A program made the translations under genes and the position numbers. A DNA stretch of 64,000 bases from Staphylococcus equorum (lineage in GTDB: Bacteria > Bacillota > Bacilli > Staphylococcales > Staphylococcaceae), in the NCBI RefSeq assembly GCF_029531845.1, contig NZ_JAMBPV010000009.1, positions 1 through 64,000 on the forward strand, read 5' to 3'. The notes beneath the pieces were generated by a model, which saw nothing but the letters and a program-made list of their open reading frames with translations, did no database searches and was not told where the DNA came from. Shown piece by piece: positions 1-9,132 of the stretch (positions are counted from its first letter, which is position 1; each line of letters starts with the position of its first letter).

Positions 1-11
1 AATGTTTCTAT

Positions 12-85
12 TGGAGCGGGTGATGGGAATCGAACCCACAACATCAGCTTGGAAGGCTGAGGTTTTACCATTAAACTACACCCGC
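12..85 (-). tRNA. tRNA-Gly (TCC anticodon)
   Basis: The minus strand folds as a cloverleaf. The acceptor arm GCGGGTG pairs with CACCCGC, the anticodon loop CTTCCAA gives TCC, the T-arm carries GTTCGATTC, and the 3' CCA is encoded (plus-strand tgg at 12-14). The anticodon reads GGA/GGG glycine codons. It lies 25 bases after tRNA-Leu and is probably co-transcribed with it. Confidence 0.95.
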
Positions 86-110
86 ATATTAATATATGTA
101 ATATTTTTGA

Positions 111-193
<83 letters not shown>

Positions 194-229
194 TCGCAAA
201 ACGGTTTACTTATTAAGTTAACATTTAAC

Positions 230-258
230 ATTGTAATATATTTTTAATATCTTGTCAA
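230..258 (-). promoter_or_regulatory. Promoter for the tRNA-Leu/tRNA-Gly pair
   Basis: On the minus strand a perfect TTGACA (258-253), a 17-base spacer and TACAAT (235-230) lie about 37 bases upstream of the tRNA-Leu 5' end. This is a near-consensus sigma-A promoter of the strength expected for stable RNA. The rest of 194-497 is AT-rich and shows no other feature. Confidence 0.75.
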
Positions 259-496
259 CATGTTTTTAAAGTTATTTTAATAAAGTTAATACTTACTTAA
301 CTCATTTGCTTATTAATTTCGCAACGTTTATTATCTTATAATATATTCGTGTCATCGTCAACAGAAAAAACAAACAAAAATGAGTAAAATGAACTACTTA
401 TAAGTTGGATTTAACAATTGATGTTAAAATACACATTAAAAATCACATAAATAGGTATTTCTTACTTAAAATCCTACTTTACTTTACTTTAAAATA

Positions 497-539
497 TAAA
501 AAGAGAGGCTAACATCAATCGTTTTAGCCTCTCTTTTTA
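497..539. terminator. Rho-independent terminator after the sprT-like gene
   Basis: An inverted repeat AAAAAGAGAGGCTAA ... TTAGCCTCTCTTTTT is flanked by A and T tracts on either side, so it can end transcription in both directions. It lies just after the stop of the minus-strand sprT-like gene. Confidence 0.85.
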
Positions 540-554
540 TATTAACTACTAATT

Positions 555-1010
555 TTATTGCACAATATCATGTTGAACCAATTTCCCTTTACAATTCCCA
601 CACACCATTTTTTTCGTGTTCACTTTTCGTATTCTCGGAAATTGGGCACCACATTTATTACATTTATAAATATACTTTGCTCGGTCTTCATATTTTTCTG
701 TAGCCGAACAGAACCTTGGAGCACCTGTTAACTTACTCAGCGCTTTAAATTCCTTGTCTTTGTGTTGGTATCCCTTTCCTTGTATATGCAAATGATAATG
801 ACACAATTCATGTTTAATAATATCTTCAACTGCTTTTTCACCAAATTTAATGAATTGCTTATCATTAATTTCGATATTATGTGATTGTAATAAGTAGCGA
901 CCACCTGTTGTTTTTAAGCGCTTATTAAAATAAGCTTTATGCTTAAATGGACGCTCAAAGTACGTTTCAGATATAGTCTCTGTTAATCTTTGAAGCAGCT
1001 CATTATCCAT
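555..1010 (-). CDS. SprT-like zinc metalloprotease-fold protein
   Basis: A 151-residue SprT-family protein. The N-terminal half carries the zinc-protease signature HELCHYHLH at about residues 66-74 (HExxH). The C-terminal part has two CxxC pairs (CNKCG near 118 and CGNCK near 137) that look like a small zinc ribbon. Bacterial members, such as B. subtilis YdcK, have no firmly established substrate. The start ATG overlaps the 3' end of tex by 8 bases and has no strong Shine-Dalgarno sequence, which suggests translational coupling to tex. The family call is secure; the substrate is unknown. Confidence 0.85.
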   Translation of the reverse strand: MDNELLQRLTETISETYFERPFKHKAYFNKRLKTTGGRYLLQSHNIEINDKQFIKFGEKAVEDIIKHELCHYHLHIQGKGYQHKDKEFKALSKLTGAPRFCSATEKYEDRAKYIYKCNKCGAQFPRIRKVNTKKMVCGNCKGKLVQHDIVQ

Positions 1011-3153
1011 GTGGATCGATCATAGTTAATGACACTTTACCTTTTTTATCATCAATATCTATTATCCATACATCTACAATATCTCCAACACTAACAATAT
1101 CCATTGGATTTTTCACAAACTTCTTAGATAGTTTAGAAACATGTACAAGCCCATCTTGTTTGACTCCGATGTCTACAAACGCACCAAAATCCACAACATT
1201 TCTAACTGTACCGCTTAGCTTCATATTTTTAGATAAGTCTTCGATTGATAAAACATCTGATTTTAGAATAGGCGTTTCAAATTCATCACGTGGATCTCGA
1301 TTTGGAGCAATCAATGATTTTATAACGTCTTCTAATGTAGGTTGACCTATATTTAATTTCACAGCCATTTCCTCAGTGTTTAAATGATTTAATGCTGATT
1401 TTAAATTTTCAGTGCCAAGATCTTCAGCTTTCATATTGATTTCATTTAATAATTGATACGTTGCTCCATAACTTTCAGGGTGAATTGAAGTATTGTCTAA
1501 TGGTTCACTACCATCGACAATTCTTAAAAAACCAATACTTTGCTCAAATGTTTTAGCACCTAAACGCTTAACTTTTGCAATATCTTTATTATGTTTGATT
1601 GCTCCGTTTTCTTCGCGATAGTTGATTATATTTTGTGCAATCGTTGGAGATAGACCAGAAACATATTGGAGTAGTGAACGTGAAGCTGTATTAACATCCA
1701 CACCTACTTGGTTCACTGCTGTTTCCACCACAAATGTTAAAGCCCCTTCTAGCGCTTTTTGATTAACATCATGCTGATATTGACCTACACCAATTGATTT
1801 AGGATCAATTTTAACAAGTTCACTCAGTGGGTCTTGCACTCTTCTACCAATTGAAACTGCACTACGTTCTTCAACTTGAAAATCTGGAAATTCTGTTCTA
1901 GCGACTTCTGATGCAGAATATACTGATGCGCCCGCTTCATTCACAATAATAAATTGTGCCTTCAAATGATATTCTTGAATCATAGTTGCTACAAATTTCT
2001 CAGTTTCACGACTAGCTGTCCCATTACCAATTGCGATTAGTTCCACATCATAATCTTTAACAAATTTGACAAATATTTTTTCTGCATCTACTTTTTTATT
2101 AATAGGAGGATGTGGATACATCACGCCTTTTGCAACGAAGGTACCAAATGGATTAATAACTGCGAGTTTACACCCTGTTCTAAATGCTGGATCCACACCA
2201 AGTATTTGTTTACCTTTCATTGGTGGTTGTAACAATAAATTTCTTAAATTTTCACTAAAGACATCAATAGCGTGGTTTTCAGCTTTTTCTGTTAAATCCC
2301 CTCTTATTTCTCTTTCAATAGAAGGCATGATTAATCTTTTCAAGCTGTCTTTAATAGCATCTTCAATTATATAATTACCTTCGTGATTTGTTGTTATTTC
2401 ATTTTTGCGAATGAAGTTTTCAATGCCTTGTGTATCCATTTCTAGTTTTACTGATAATACTTTCTCTTTTTCTCCACGGTTCATAGCCAAGACTCTGTGA
2501 TTAGCAATTTTTTTCACTGGTTCGCTGTAATCATAATACATTGAAAATGTTTCTTTTTCGTCTTCAGCATTCTTTTTCTTTTGTGCAATGATATTGCCAT
2601 GTTGAAAAGTATCTTTAAGGATTTTAGTTCTATATTTAGGCGCATCCGAAACTAATTCTGCAATAATATCTTGCGCACCTTTTATAGCAGCTTCAATAGT
2701 CTCTACTTCTTCATTTAAAAATTGTTGTGCTTTATTTTCGATTGTTGTGTCTAAGTTAGGTAATTTCAGCCATTTTGCGAATGGTTCTAAGCCCTTTCTC
2801 TTAGCTTCTGTAGCTCTAGTTTTCTTTTTTTGTTTAAATGGTCTATATAAATCTTCAACACGTTGAAGTTTTGTTTGTTTTAAAATATCACTTTTTAAGT
2901 CTGCTGTTAATAAACCTTGTTCTTCTATATTATGTATAACTTCTTCTTTTCTTTTTTGAAGATTAACCATATATTGGTATTCATCATCTATTTGTTTAAT
3001 TTCTACTTCGTCTAATCCACCTGTTTGCTCTTTTCTATAGCGAGCTATAAAAGGTACCGTGTTTTTATCCTCTAGTAGTGATAACACTGAATTAATTTGT
3101 TTTGTTGTGAAATTGTATTTCTCTCTTATAGATTGTATTAGATTACTATCCAT
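1003..3153 (-). CDS. tex: Tex family S1 RNA-binding transcription accessory protein
   Basis: A 716-residue cytoplasmic nucleic-acid-binding protein. The order is Tex N-terminal helical region, YqgF/RNase H-like domain around 320-450 (start ILGVDPAFRTGCKLAV), helix-hairpin-helix segment around 490-560 (LSPTIAQNIINYREENG), and a C-terminal S1 domain from about 640 (GTVRNVVDFGAFVDIGVKQDGLVHVSKLS is its RNA-binding core, given here as position only: about 648-676). Length is normal for the family. The ATG is preceded by GGAGG. Homologues affect transcription and toxin expression in other genera; the role in staphylococci is inferred. It is first in a two-gene unit with the sprT-like gene. Confidence 0.93.
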   Translation of the reverse strand: MDSNLIQSIREKYNFTTKQINSVLSLLEDKNTVPFIARYRKEQTGGLDEVEIKQIDDEYQYMVNLQKRKEEVIHNIEEQGLLTADLKSDILKQTKLQRVEDLYRPFKQKKKTRATEAKRKGLEPFAKWLKLPNLDTTIENKAQQFLNEEVETIEAAIKGAQDIIAELVSDAPKYRTKILKDTFQHGNIIAQKKKNAEDEKETFSMYYDYSEPVKKIANHRVLAMNRGEKEKVLSVKLEMDTQGIENFIRKNEITTNHEGNYIIEDAIKDSLKRLIMPSIEREIRGDLTEKAENHAIDVFSENLRNLLLQPPMKGKQILGVDPAFRTGCKLAVINPFGTFVAKGVMYPHPPINKKVDAEKIFVKFVKDYDVELIAIGNGTASRETEKFVATMIQEYHLKAQFIIVNEAGASVYSASEVARTEFPDFQVEERSAVSIGRRVQDPLSELVKIDPKSIGVGQYQHDVNQKALEGALTFVVETAVNQVGVDVNTASRSLLQYVSGLSPTIAQNIINYREENGAIKHNKDIAKVKRLGAKTFEQSIGFLRIVDGSEPLDNTSIHPESYGATYQLLNEINMKAEDLGTENLKSALNHLNTEEMAVKLNIGQPTLEDVIKSLIAPNRDPRDEFETPILKSDVLSIEDLSKNMKLSGTVRNVVDFGAFVDIGVKQDGLVHVSKLSKKFVKNPMDIVSVGDIVDVWIIDIDDKKGKVSLTMIDPHG

Positions 3154-3277
3154 AGAATCCTCCGCTCATTTATTTCTCTTTTATTTTTACTCTCTTTAAC
3201 ATTTTAACATATTTACTGTTAACCACTATTCAAAATGTCATGCTTTAATTAAAGCGATAGGTCACTGCTGTAAAATT

Positions 3278-3320
3278 AAAATAAGGCAGCTCCCTAATAT
3301 AGGGATGCTGCCTTATTTTA
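3278..3320 (-). terminator. Terminator of the sigB operon
   Basis: A long stem AAAATAAGGCAGC ... GCTGCCTTATTTT with an inner TCCCTA/TAGGGA extension lies 6 bases past the sigB stop codon and is followed by a T-rich run on the minus strand. Confidence 0.85.
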
Positions 3321-3325
3321 TTCAA

Positions 3326-4096
3326 TCATTGATTAGCGGCTTCTTGTAATTTCTTGATTGCTGTTCTCTGTAATCTTGAAACATGCATTTGACTTAAACC
3401 AATTCTTTCTCCTGTTTCTTTTTGGCTTAAGCCTTCTATAAATGTACACTGAATAATTTGTCTTTCTCTTTCGTTTAATATTGGTAAAATTCTTTCCAAT
3501 ATCATACGTTTTTCGGTTAAATCATAGTTATCATCTTGTTGACCCATAATATCTAGTAAAGTAACTGTTGAACCATCTTTGTCTGCTTCAATCGAATGGT
3601 CAACACTTAATGCGTTATAACTTTGGCCCATCTCCATTGCTTCTAGCACATCTTCTTCGTTTACTTCAAGCCGATCCGCTATTTCTGCAATAGAAGGAGA
3701 ACGTTCTAACTCATTCGTTAATTCATCAGTTACTTTTTTGATACGAGGTCCAATCTCTTTGATTCTTCTTGGCACATGGACACTCCATGTTTTATCACGT
3801 AAATAACGCTTAATCTCACCAATGACCGTTGGTACTAAAAAGGCTTCAAACTTTCTATCAAAGGATAAGTCAAATCGGTTTATTGCACCAATCAAACCAA
3901 CCATACCAACCTGAACGAGGTCTTCATGATGAGATTGACCTTTTGAATATTTATATGCCAATGATTCGATTAACTTTCTATAATGCCTTACGAGTTTATC
4001 TTGAGCATCTTTGTTTTCGTCATTTTGATGCTGCGTTATCCATTGGTTAATTTGTTCAGGTGATACATCATTAACTGATTTCGACTCTTTCGCCAT
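3326..4096 (-). CDS. sigB: RNA polymerase sigma factor SigB
   Basis: A 256-residue alternative sigma factor for the general stress response. Region 2 (about 35-105) includes [20 protein letters not shown]; region 3 follows, and region 4 ends with the helix-turn-helix [20 protein letters not shown] at about 224-243. Length matches staphylococcal SigB. It is last in rsbU-rsbV-rsbW-sigB. The ATG lies inside the rsbW 3' end (26-base overlap), so the sigma factor and its anti-sigma factor are translationally coupled, which would keep their amounts matched. It is expected to be held by RsbW until RsbV is dephosphorylated. Confidence 0.97.
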   Translation of the reverse strand: MAKESKSVNDVSPEQINQWITQHQNDENKDAQDKLVRHYRKLIESLAYKYSKGQSHHEDLVQVGMVGLIGAINRFDLSFDRKFEAFLVPTVIGEIKRYLRDKTWSVHVPRRIKEIGPRIKKVTDELTNELERSPSIAEIADRLEVNEEDVLEAMEMGQSYNALSVDHSIEADKDGSTVTLLDIMGQQDDNYDLTEKRMILERILPILNERERQIIQCTFIEGLSQKETGERIGLSQMHVSRLQRTAIKKLQEAANQ

Positions 4097-4553
4097 TATT
4101 TCGCACCTGCTCTTTTTTAATATACTTTATCATACTGATTGTTACGCCTGATTGTTTATCGACTGTAACTTCATCCATTAAAGATTCAATTAAAAACAGA
4201 CCAAGACCGCCTTCTCTTAGGAAATCTATGTTTTCGTTTTCTTTATATGGCCCTAATTGTGCTTTTGTCTCTTCGTAATCGAAACTTTCACCTTGGTCTG
4301 AGATTACAATTTTAATTTTATCATCGAAAATTTCAAAACATAGATTAATCATTCCCACATCTTCTGGGTCATCTTTATATGCATGTTTTACTGCATTCGT
4401 TACCGCTTCACTCACTGCAATCTTCGCGTCTTCTATATCGTCATATGAAGCACCTGCACGTGAAAAAACGCCTGACAGTGTTAAGCGTATTAAACTCACA
4501 TACTCTGCTGATGCTGGTAAACGCATTTCTATATAGTCCTGTTTAAGTTGCAT
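4071..4553 (-). CDS. rsbW: Anti-sigma-B factor / serine kinase RsbW
   Basis: A GHKL-fold kinase of 160 residues that binds SigB and phosphorylates RsbV. ATP-site motifs are visible: [14 protein letters not shown] (N-box), ISDQGESFD (G1) and [17 protein letters not shown] (G2). I place the start at ATG 4553, where GGAGGT sits 8 bases upstream, and not at the upstream in-frame codon at 4583, which lies inside rsbV and has no ribosome site. The rsbV stop and this start read TAACATG, so the two are coupled. The 3' end overlaps sigB. Confidence 0.95.
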   Translation of the reverse strand: MQLKQDYIEMRLPASAEYVSLIRLTLSGVFSRAGASYDDIEDAKIAVSEAVTNAVKHAYKDDPEDVGMINLCFEIFDDKIKIVISDQGESFDYEETKAQLGPYKENENIDFLREGGLGLFLIESLMDEVTVDKQSGVTISMIKYIKKEQVRNNGERVEIS

Positions 4554-4554
4554 G

Positions 4555-4881
4555 TTATTCGACCTCCGTTCCTTCATTAACATGCATCAAATCTTTTAAT
4601 CCTGTTATATCAAATAGTCGACTTATTCGATCTGAAACACCTAATATATATAATTCTTTGCCATGTTGGTTTAGCGCTTTTAATGTACCTACAAATACAC
4701 CTAATCCCGTTGAATCCATGTAACTCACGTTTTCTAAATTTACATGTAAATCATGAGTTCCTTCTTGTCTCATAGGCACTAAAACTTCTTCTAGTTCTGG
4801 GACAGTATAAACATCTAGTTCTCCGCCAACTTTAACCTCATAATGAGTATCATGTGTTACCGTTTCGATATTAAGATTCAT
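4555..4881 (-). CDS. rsbV: Anti-anti-sigma factor RsbV
   Basis: A 108-residue STAS-domain protein. The phosphorylatable serine is in the conserved loop [15 protein letters not shown] at about residues 51-65. When RsbU dephosphorylates it, RsbV binds RsbW and releases SigB. It lies between rsbU (80-base gap) and rsbW (no gap). The gap before it carries a sigma-B-type promoter, so rsbV-rsbW-sigB can be made separately from rsbU as a self-amplifying unit. Confidence 0.96.
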   Translation of the reverse strand: MNLNIETVTHDTHYEVKVGGELDVYTVPELEEVLVPMRQEGTHDLHVNLENVSYMDSTGLGVFVGTLKALNQHGKELYILGVSDRISRLFDITGLKDLMHVNEGTEVE

Positions 4882-4919
4882 AACATTACACTCCTAATTA
4901 TAGTCTCATAATAACTTCC

Positions 4920-4945
4920 ATACCCTTAAATTAAATAACTTAACC
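4920..4945 (-). promoter_or_regulatory. Sigma-B-type promoter for rsbV-rsbW-sigB
   Basis: On the minus strand GGTTAA (4945-4940), a 14-base spacer and GGGTAT (4925-4920) match the staphylococcal sigma-B consensus GTTTAA-N12-15-GGGTAT with one mismatch in the -35 element. It lies between rsbU and rsbV, where an autoregulatory sigma-B promoter is known in S. aureus. Confidence 0.8.
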
Positions 4946-4960
4946 TTAACTACGTTAAAA

Positions 4961-5962
4961 CTAATTAACTCTTTTTATAATTAGAATTGTTAAATCATCT
5001 CTCTTATCAGGGTTTTGTATTTTTAAAATCGCTTCATATAAAAGTTGAACGATATCTTGTGGATGCATGTGCTTATACTTGTGGATCATTGTTAAAAGAT
5101 GGTTTTTGTCTAAGAAATCTCCTGCTTCATTTCTTACTTCTGTAACACCATCCGTAAATATAATAACTAAGTCGTCTAAATATACAGGTATTTCTTGTTG
5201 TTTATACCTAGTTTGTTCACTAACACCTAGTACTCTACCTCTGACGCTGATTTCTTCAAATTCTTCTGTTTCTGCTCTATATACATATCCTGGCTCATGT
5301 CCAGCAGAGCTACAATATAATAAATGATTTAACTCTTCATATAGACCGTAAAACATCGTTACAAACATATTCTGATTGACGTTTTTTTCTACTACTCGGT
5401 TGAGACGCTTTAAACCATCACTTGGAAGTTGAGAATGACCATAAGAATCCATGCCAAATTTTATCATGCTCATTGCAAGCGCAGCTGGTATACCTTTACC
5501 TATAACGTCTGCCACTGCAAAGCTCATTGTGCCATCTTTATGATCTATTAAATTAAAATAATCACCGCTTACTTTTTGTGCCGCTACTGATATGACACCG
5601 ATTTGTATGCTATCAAATTGAGGAATATCCGTTTTAAGCATTGTTTGCTGTAAACGAGAGGCTAAATCAATCTCTTTATCGTGATATTGTAGTCGATTTA
5701 CTAATTGTTGATAATCTCTATAACTATATCCAAACCCTCTTACTACTTCTTTAAGCACATTAAAAGTTTCTAAAATCTGAGTTTCATTTAGATCTAAGAC
5801 TCTGACATAATCTCTATGAATTTCAACTATATCTTCTGGTAGTAAATCTCTTTTTATCACTTCATCGGTAAAACTTTCACACTTTTTCATTAAATCCGTA
5901 GTATCTACAGTGTGTAAACTTTCGTCAATTAGCGCTTTATATTGATTTTTGAATTCTTCCAT
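4961..5962 (-). CDS. rsbU: Serine phosphatase RsbU (PP2C type)
   Basis: A 333-residue phosphatase that dephosphorylates RsbV and so activates SigB. The N-terminal ~90 residues form the helical RsbU N-domain. The C-terminal PP2C/SpoIIE domain (about 115-333) keeps the metal-binding aspartates in VSGDYFNLID, FAVADVIGKGIPAALAMSM and DLVIIFTDGVTEVRN. The ATG follows AGGAGG. Staphylococci lack the large stressosome module found in Bacillus, so RsbU is the main input here. A 361-base gap with a terminator separates it from mazF. No truncation is seen; some S. aureus lab strains carry rsbU deletions, but this copy looks whole. Confidence 0.96.
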   Translation of the reverse strand: MEEFKNQYKALIDESLHTVDTTDLMKKCESFTDEVIKRDLLPEDIVEIHRDYVRVLDLNETQILETFNVLKEVVRGFGYSYRDYQQLVNRLQYHDKEIDLASRLQQTMLKTDIPQFDSIQIGVISVAAQKVSGDYFNLIDHKDGTMSFAVADVIGKGIPAALAMSMIKFGMDSYGHSQLPSDGLKRLNRVVEKNVNQNMFVTMFYGLYEELNHLLYCSSAGHEPGYVYRAETEEFEEISVRGRVLGVSEQTRYKQQEIPVYLDDLVIIFTDGVTEVRNEAGDFLDKNHLLTMIHKYKHMHPQDIVQLLYEAILKIQNPDKRDDLTILIIKRVN

Positions 5963-6137
5963 TTAGTAATTCCTCCTAAAAATACAAATATAAACCGCAT
6001 ACATCGGTTATAACATGTTTAAACGTTCTATGTATGTAAGTAAAAATGTTTTTTATAATGAACGAGCCTATTCAAACTTTATAGGTTTTTGTATTTGTTA
6101 CTTACTATATAATGATAAATTCGCTCCAAATACCTAA

Positions 6138-6165
6138 AAAAGCTTTAGGATAACCTAAAGCTTTT
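6138..6165. terminator. Hairpin terminator between mazF and rsbU
   Basis: The stem AAAAGCTTTAGG / CCTAAAGCTTTT with a 4-base loop is followed by a T run on the minus strand. It lies within the 361-base mazF-rsbU gap, which otherwise shows only AT-rich sequence and presumably the rsbU promoter, which I could not place confidently. Confidence 0.75.
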
Positions 6166-6323
6166 CAACTTAAAACATCCCACTCAAAGGTATTAAACCA
6201 CAAAACTAAATTCCTTAATTTTCCAATCACAATTATATTGATAATTAAGTGGTAATTACATGTTATAGGGAATCAACGTATATAATTCACTATTTTATTA
6301 ACTGTTTCTTAAACCTTTGAAAA

Positions 6324-6686
6324 TCAGGATTTACTATTTCTAACATTATGTAACCCTAAGCTTATATCTATGGCAACATTAACTTCTTTCATTTTACTAT
6401 CCGAAAGGTATGTTAATTTTTCTTTCAGCCTATTTTTATCTAAAGTTCTAATCTGCTCAAGCAGTATTACAGAATCTTTATCAAGCTTATATTTACTTTT
6501 TTCTATTTCTACATGTGTAGGTATTTTAGCTTTATTAATCCTACCAGTAATTGCGGCTACAATTACGGTAGGACTATATTTATTTCCAGTATCATTCTGT
6601 ATGATAACGACAGGTCTTATTCCCCCTTGTTCAGACCCTTGAACTGGTGATAAATCAGCTAAATAAACGTCTCCTCTTCTCATCAT
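6324..6686 (-). CDS. mazF: MazF endoribonuclease toxin
   Basis: A 120-residue PemK/MazF-family mRNA interferase, very close to S. aureus MazF in length and sequence. The family signature [20 protein letters not shown] is at about residues 3-22, and the conserved R-P-V-V-I-I-Q-N-D strand follows. Staphylococcal MazF cuts single-stranded RNA at UACAU; that specificity is known from S. aureus and inferred here. Two adjacent ATGs are possible; I use the first, which gives a 4-base ATGA overlap with the mazE stop, as expected for a toxin translated after its antitoxin. It lies upstream of the sigB operon, as in S. aureus. Confidence 0.96.
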   Translation of the reverse strand: MMRRGDVYLADLSPVQGSEQGGIRPVVIIQNDTGNKYSPTVIVAAITGRINKAKIPTHVEIEKSKYKLDKDSVILLEQIRTLDKNRLKEKLTYLSDSKMKEVNVAIDISLGLHNVRNSKS

Positions 6687-6853
6687 TCATTGTTATTCTT
6701 AGAGCTGAGGTAAACTTCGTTGCAATCACAAGCTTCACATTCAAATGGAAATGCTTCTGCTGCAAGGGAGAGATTTAAATCGGCCATTTGAGAATAGCCT
6801 TCTTTTAATAGTTGTTCAATACTATGGTTTCTGCTTTGATTAAAACTTGCCAT
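6683..6853 (-). CDS. mazE: MazE antitoxin
   Basis: A 56-codon gene beginning [20 protein letters not shown] and ending LSSKNNNE. Length, the acidic Cys-containing middle ([15 protein letters not shown]) and position immediately before mazF match staphylococcal MazE, an unstable antitoxin that binds MazF. Staphylococcal MazE is unlike E. coli MazE and its N-terminal region is expected to be the DNA-contacting part. The ATG is preceded by GGAGG at a suitable distance. The stop overlaps the mazF start (ATGA). Confidence 0.93.
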   Translation of the reverse strand: MASFNQSRNHSIEQLLKEGYSQMADLNLSLAAEAFPFECEACDCNEVYLSSKNNNE

Positions 6854-6940
6854 GAATAAAGACCTCCATGTTACTAAAATAGAATATATTGAGATTCGTT
6901 GTTAGACTCATAATAACAAATTTTACATTAAGTGACTATA

Positions 6941-8089
6941 CTATTTTAGTAATTCATTGCGAATTTCTAGGTCTTGCGTCCCATGATAAATTCGAGGCAG
7001 CCTTCTATTTAGTTTACATAACACTTCATAATTAATAGTCTGTTGCTGTCGTCCCAGAGCTTCTGCTGATTGTGGACTGTCATTATGGTGGTCCATTAAG
7101 ATGACTTTATCACCTGCATTAACTTCTTCAGGAATTTTAATTATTGTTTGATCCATACACACTTTTCCAATTACTTCACATTGATGTCCATTTACGTTCA
7201 CACTAAATCCTGTCATCATTCTTGGATAGCCATCTGCGTATCCTACTGGAATGATTCCAATTTTTGTAGGTTCTTTTGCTGTGTATATACTTCCATAACT
7301 CACAGATTCTCCAGTTTGTAATACTTTAGTTTGAACGACTTCACTAATCCATTGCGCACTTGGTTTTAAATGCACCTTCACTTTTGATTTAACGTACTCC
7401 GAAGGATAGTAACCATATAATGAAATTCCTATTCTAACCGTATTACAAAACTGACTGTCTTTCATTAACGCACCTGCAGAATTTTGAGAATGTATGTAGT
7501 TGGGCTTTTCTACTTGCTCAACAATTTCTTCAAAATATGCTTGTTGTTTATTCATCGAATCACCTGGCTCATCAGCACATGCGAAATGTGTAAACGCGCC
7601 TTCAAAAACTAGATGGTTATGTGATTTAATCAAATCAATAACTTCTTTATACTCATCTACATTTTTTATTCCTAACCTACCCATGCCAGTATCTAATTTA
7701 GCGTGAAGCCATAAATCTTTTTCATTATCAGTTGAAATTTCTTTGATAGCTTCAGTAAGCCACACTTTAGATGGCACCGTAATTGCTACACGATGTTGTA
7801 TTGCTTTGTTTATGTTATATGTTGGAATAACTCCAAGTACGAGTATTTTTGCATTAATTCCATGCATACGAAGTTCAATTGCTTCATCTAATGTTGCAAC
7901 TGCGAAAAACTCAGCTCCATTTTCCATTAATTGACGTGCAATTTTAATACTACCAAGACCATAACCATTCGCCTTAACTACCGGAATAACTGTTTTATTT
8001 GGGTGTAATGATTGAAATACTTGAAAGTTTGAAACAATAGCATTTAAATCTACATTCAAGTACGTCGATCTATAATACTTATCAGACAT
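6941..8089 (-). CDS. alr: Alanine racemase
   Basis: A 382-residue PLP enzyme that interconverts L- and D-alanine for peptidoglycan. The PLP lysine lies in [11 protein letters not shown] (Lys39), and the C-terminal catalytic tyrosine region is [11 protein letters not shown]. Length equals S. aureus Alr. An upstream in-frame codon at 8113 is rejected because AGGAGG overlaps it and sits 9 bases before ATG 8089 ([10 protein letters not shown]). It is followed by mazEF and preceded by acpS. The product feeds Ddl, encoded about 7 kb away. Confidence 0.96.
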   Translation of the reverse strand: MSDKYYRSTYLNVDLNAIVSNFQVFQSLHPNKTVIPVVKANGYGLGSIKIARQLMENGAEFFAVATLDEAIELRMHGINAKILVLGVIPTYNINKAIQHRVAITVPSKVWLTEAIKEISTDNEKDLWLHAKLDTGMGRLGIKNVDEYKEVIDLIKSHNHLVFEGAFTHFACADEPGDSMNKQQAYFEEIVEQVEKPNYIHSQNSAGALMKDSQFCNTVRIGISLYGYYPSEYVKSKVKVHLKPSAQWISEVVQTKVLQTGESVSYGSIYTAKEPTKIGIIPVGYADGYPRMMTGFSVNVNGHQCEVIGKVCMDQTIIKIPEEVNAGDKVILMDHHNDSPQSAEALGRQQQTINYEVLCKLNRRLPRIYHGTQDLEIRNELLK

Positions 8090-8209
8090 TAAGCATGTAC
8101 CTCCTATTTCCATAAATAGCTTTCACTAATTTCTACAATAACTCAATTTTATAACAATGATGATAGGATAACCAAATCAAACATACTGGAATATATAAAT
8201 TTCAATATA

Positions 8210-8560
8210 TTAAACTTCTAAAATAACTTGGCTCATAGCGTAATGTTCTGTATGGGTAATACTTACGTGTACTTTAAAACCTTCATAATCAATACAAGGC
8301 TTACCATTCTTATCATTAAAGCAATCGATATCATTAAATGCTATTGTTTTACCTAGGCCTGTACCTAATGCTTTACTAAAAGCTTCTTTACAAGCAAATC
8401 TACCCGCAAGAAATTCCATTTTACGTTGTTCATTATTGAAACGATTAAACTTTTGTTGTTCATTGATAGTTAATATACGTTCTAACAATTTATCTTGTCT
8501 GCTATAAAGATCTTTTATTCTTGTTATCTCTATTAAATCTACACCTATACCATATATCAT
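8210..8560 (-). CDS. acpS: Holo-[acyl-carrier-protein] synthase
   Basis: A 116-residue phosphopantetheinyl transferase that converts apo-ACP to holo-ACP using CoA, in fatty-acid synthesis. Family motifs are GIGVDLIEI at residues 4-12 and [14 protein letters not shown] at about 59-72, which together hold the metal and CoA. I choose ATG 8560 ([12 protein letters not shown]) since GGGGAGA lies just upstream; the codon at 8578 would add six residues and has no ribosome site. It lies between the PH-domain genes and alr, as in other Bacilli. Confidence 0.96.
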   Translation of the reverse strand: MIYGIGVDLIEITRIKDLYSRQDKLLERILTINEQQKFNRFNNEQRKMEFLAGRFACKEAFSKALGTGLGKTIAFNDIDCFNDKNGKPCIDYEGFKVHVSITHTEHYAMSQVILEV

Positions 8561-8598
8561 AAGTCTCCCCACAATCATATAAAACTTACATTTTATTT

Positions 8599-9132
8599 TT
8601 AATCTATATCATCTTTAGGATATTCAATATCTGAAACTTCATTTTCTGTTTGTTCAATTGTTTTATTAACGTTCTTTATTTTGTACTTTAATGTAGCAGC
8701 AATATCTTTGTCGATAAGTTTAAGTTCAGTATTTCCCCCTGCTGTCGATAACGTTAAACTTGCTAATTTATATTTACGCATTAAAATACCTTCGTGTGTA
8801 TCAACATTTTGAATTCTGAACAACGGAATTTTGATTACTGAAATAAACCACAACCCATTTCTTACAGTGATTTCATTTTTATCTAGTTTATATCTAAAAA
8901 TTTGATATCGGTACACAGGAATTAAAATAGCACCTAAGAGCAATTGAATTATGATTATAATTACACCAACAACCAAGACCCACACCATTGTATTAGAATT
9001 AAGCCATTCTAACCACAATGTATTAACGATAAATATAGCTGCTAGAATTAACGCAAATATCGCAGTTACGATATATGCCGAGAGGCGCATGACTGTTTTT
9101 CCAGATTTATTCATATAATTATATTCATTCAT
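8599..9132 (-). CDS. PH-domain (bPH2, YdbS-like) membrane protein
   Basis: A protein of about 177 residues with two N-terminal membrane segments (about 15-40 and 50-75), then a bacterial PH (DUF304/YdbS) domain with [20 protein letters not shown] and [17 protein letters not shown]. Start ATG 9132 is chosen because GAGGAG lies 8 bases upstream; a GTG at 9141 is less likely. It overlaps the 502-residue gene by 8 bases. It belongs to a three-gene PH-domain run ending in acpS-alr. Homologues are annotated only as PH-domain proteins; the function is unknown and may relate to the envelope. Confidence 0.85.
   Translation of the reverse strand: MNEYNYMNKSGKTVMRLSAYIVTAIFALILAAIFIVNTLWLEWLNSNTMVWVLVVGVIIIIIQLLLGAILIPVYRYQIFRYKLDKNEITVRNGLWFISVIKIPLFRIQNVDTHEGILMRKYKLASLTLSTAGGNTELKLIDKDIAATLKYKIKNVNKTIEQTENEVSDIEYPKDDID

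Noticed and set aside
5963-6137. GTTTAAACATG near 6018-6028 as a sigma-B -35 for rsbU
   Set aside because: No GGGTAT-like -10 at 12-15 bases; only TATAAC follows.
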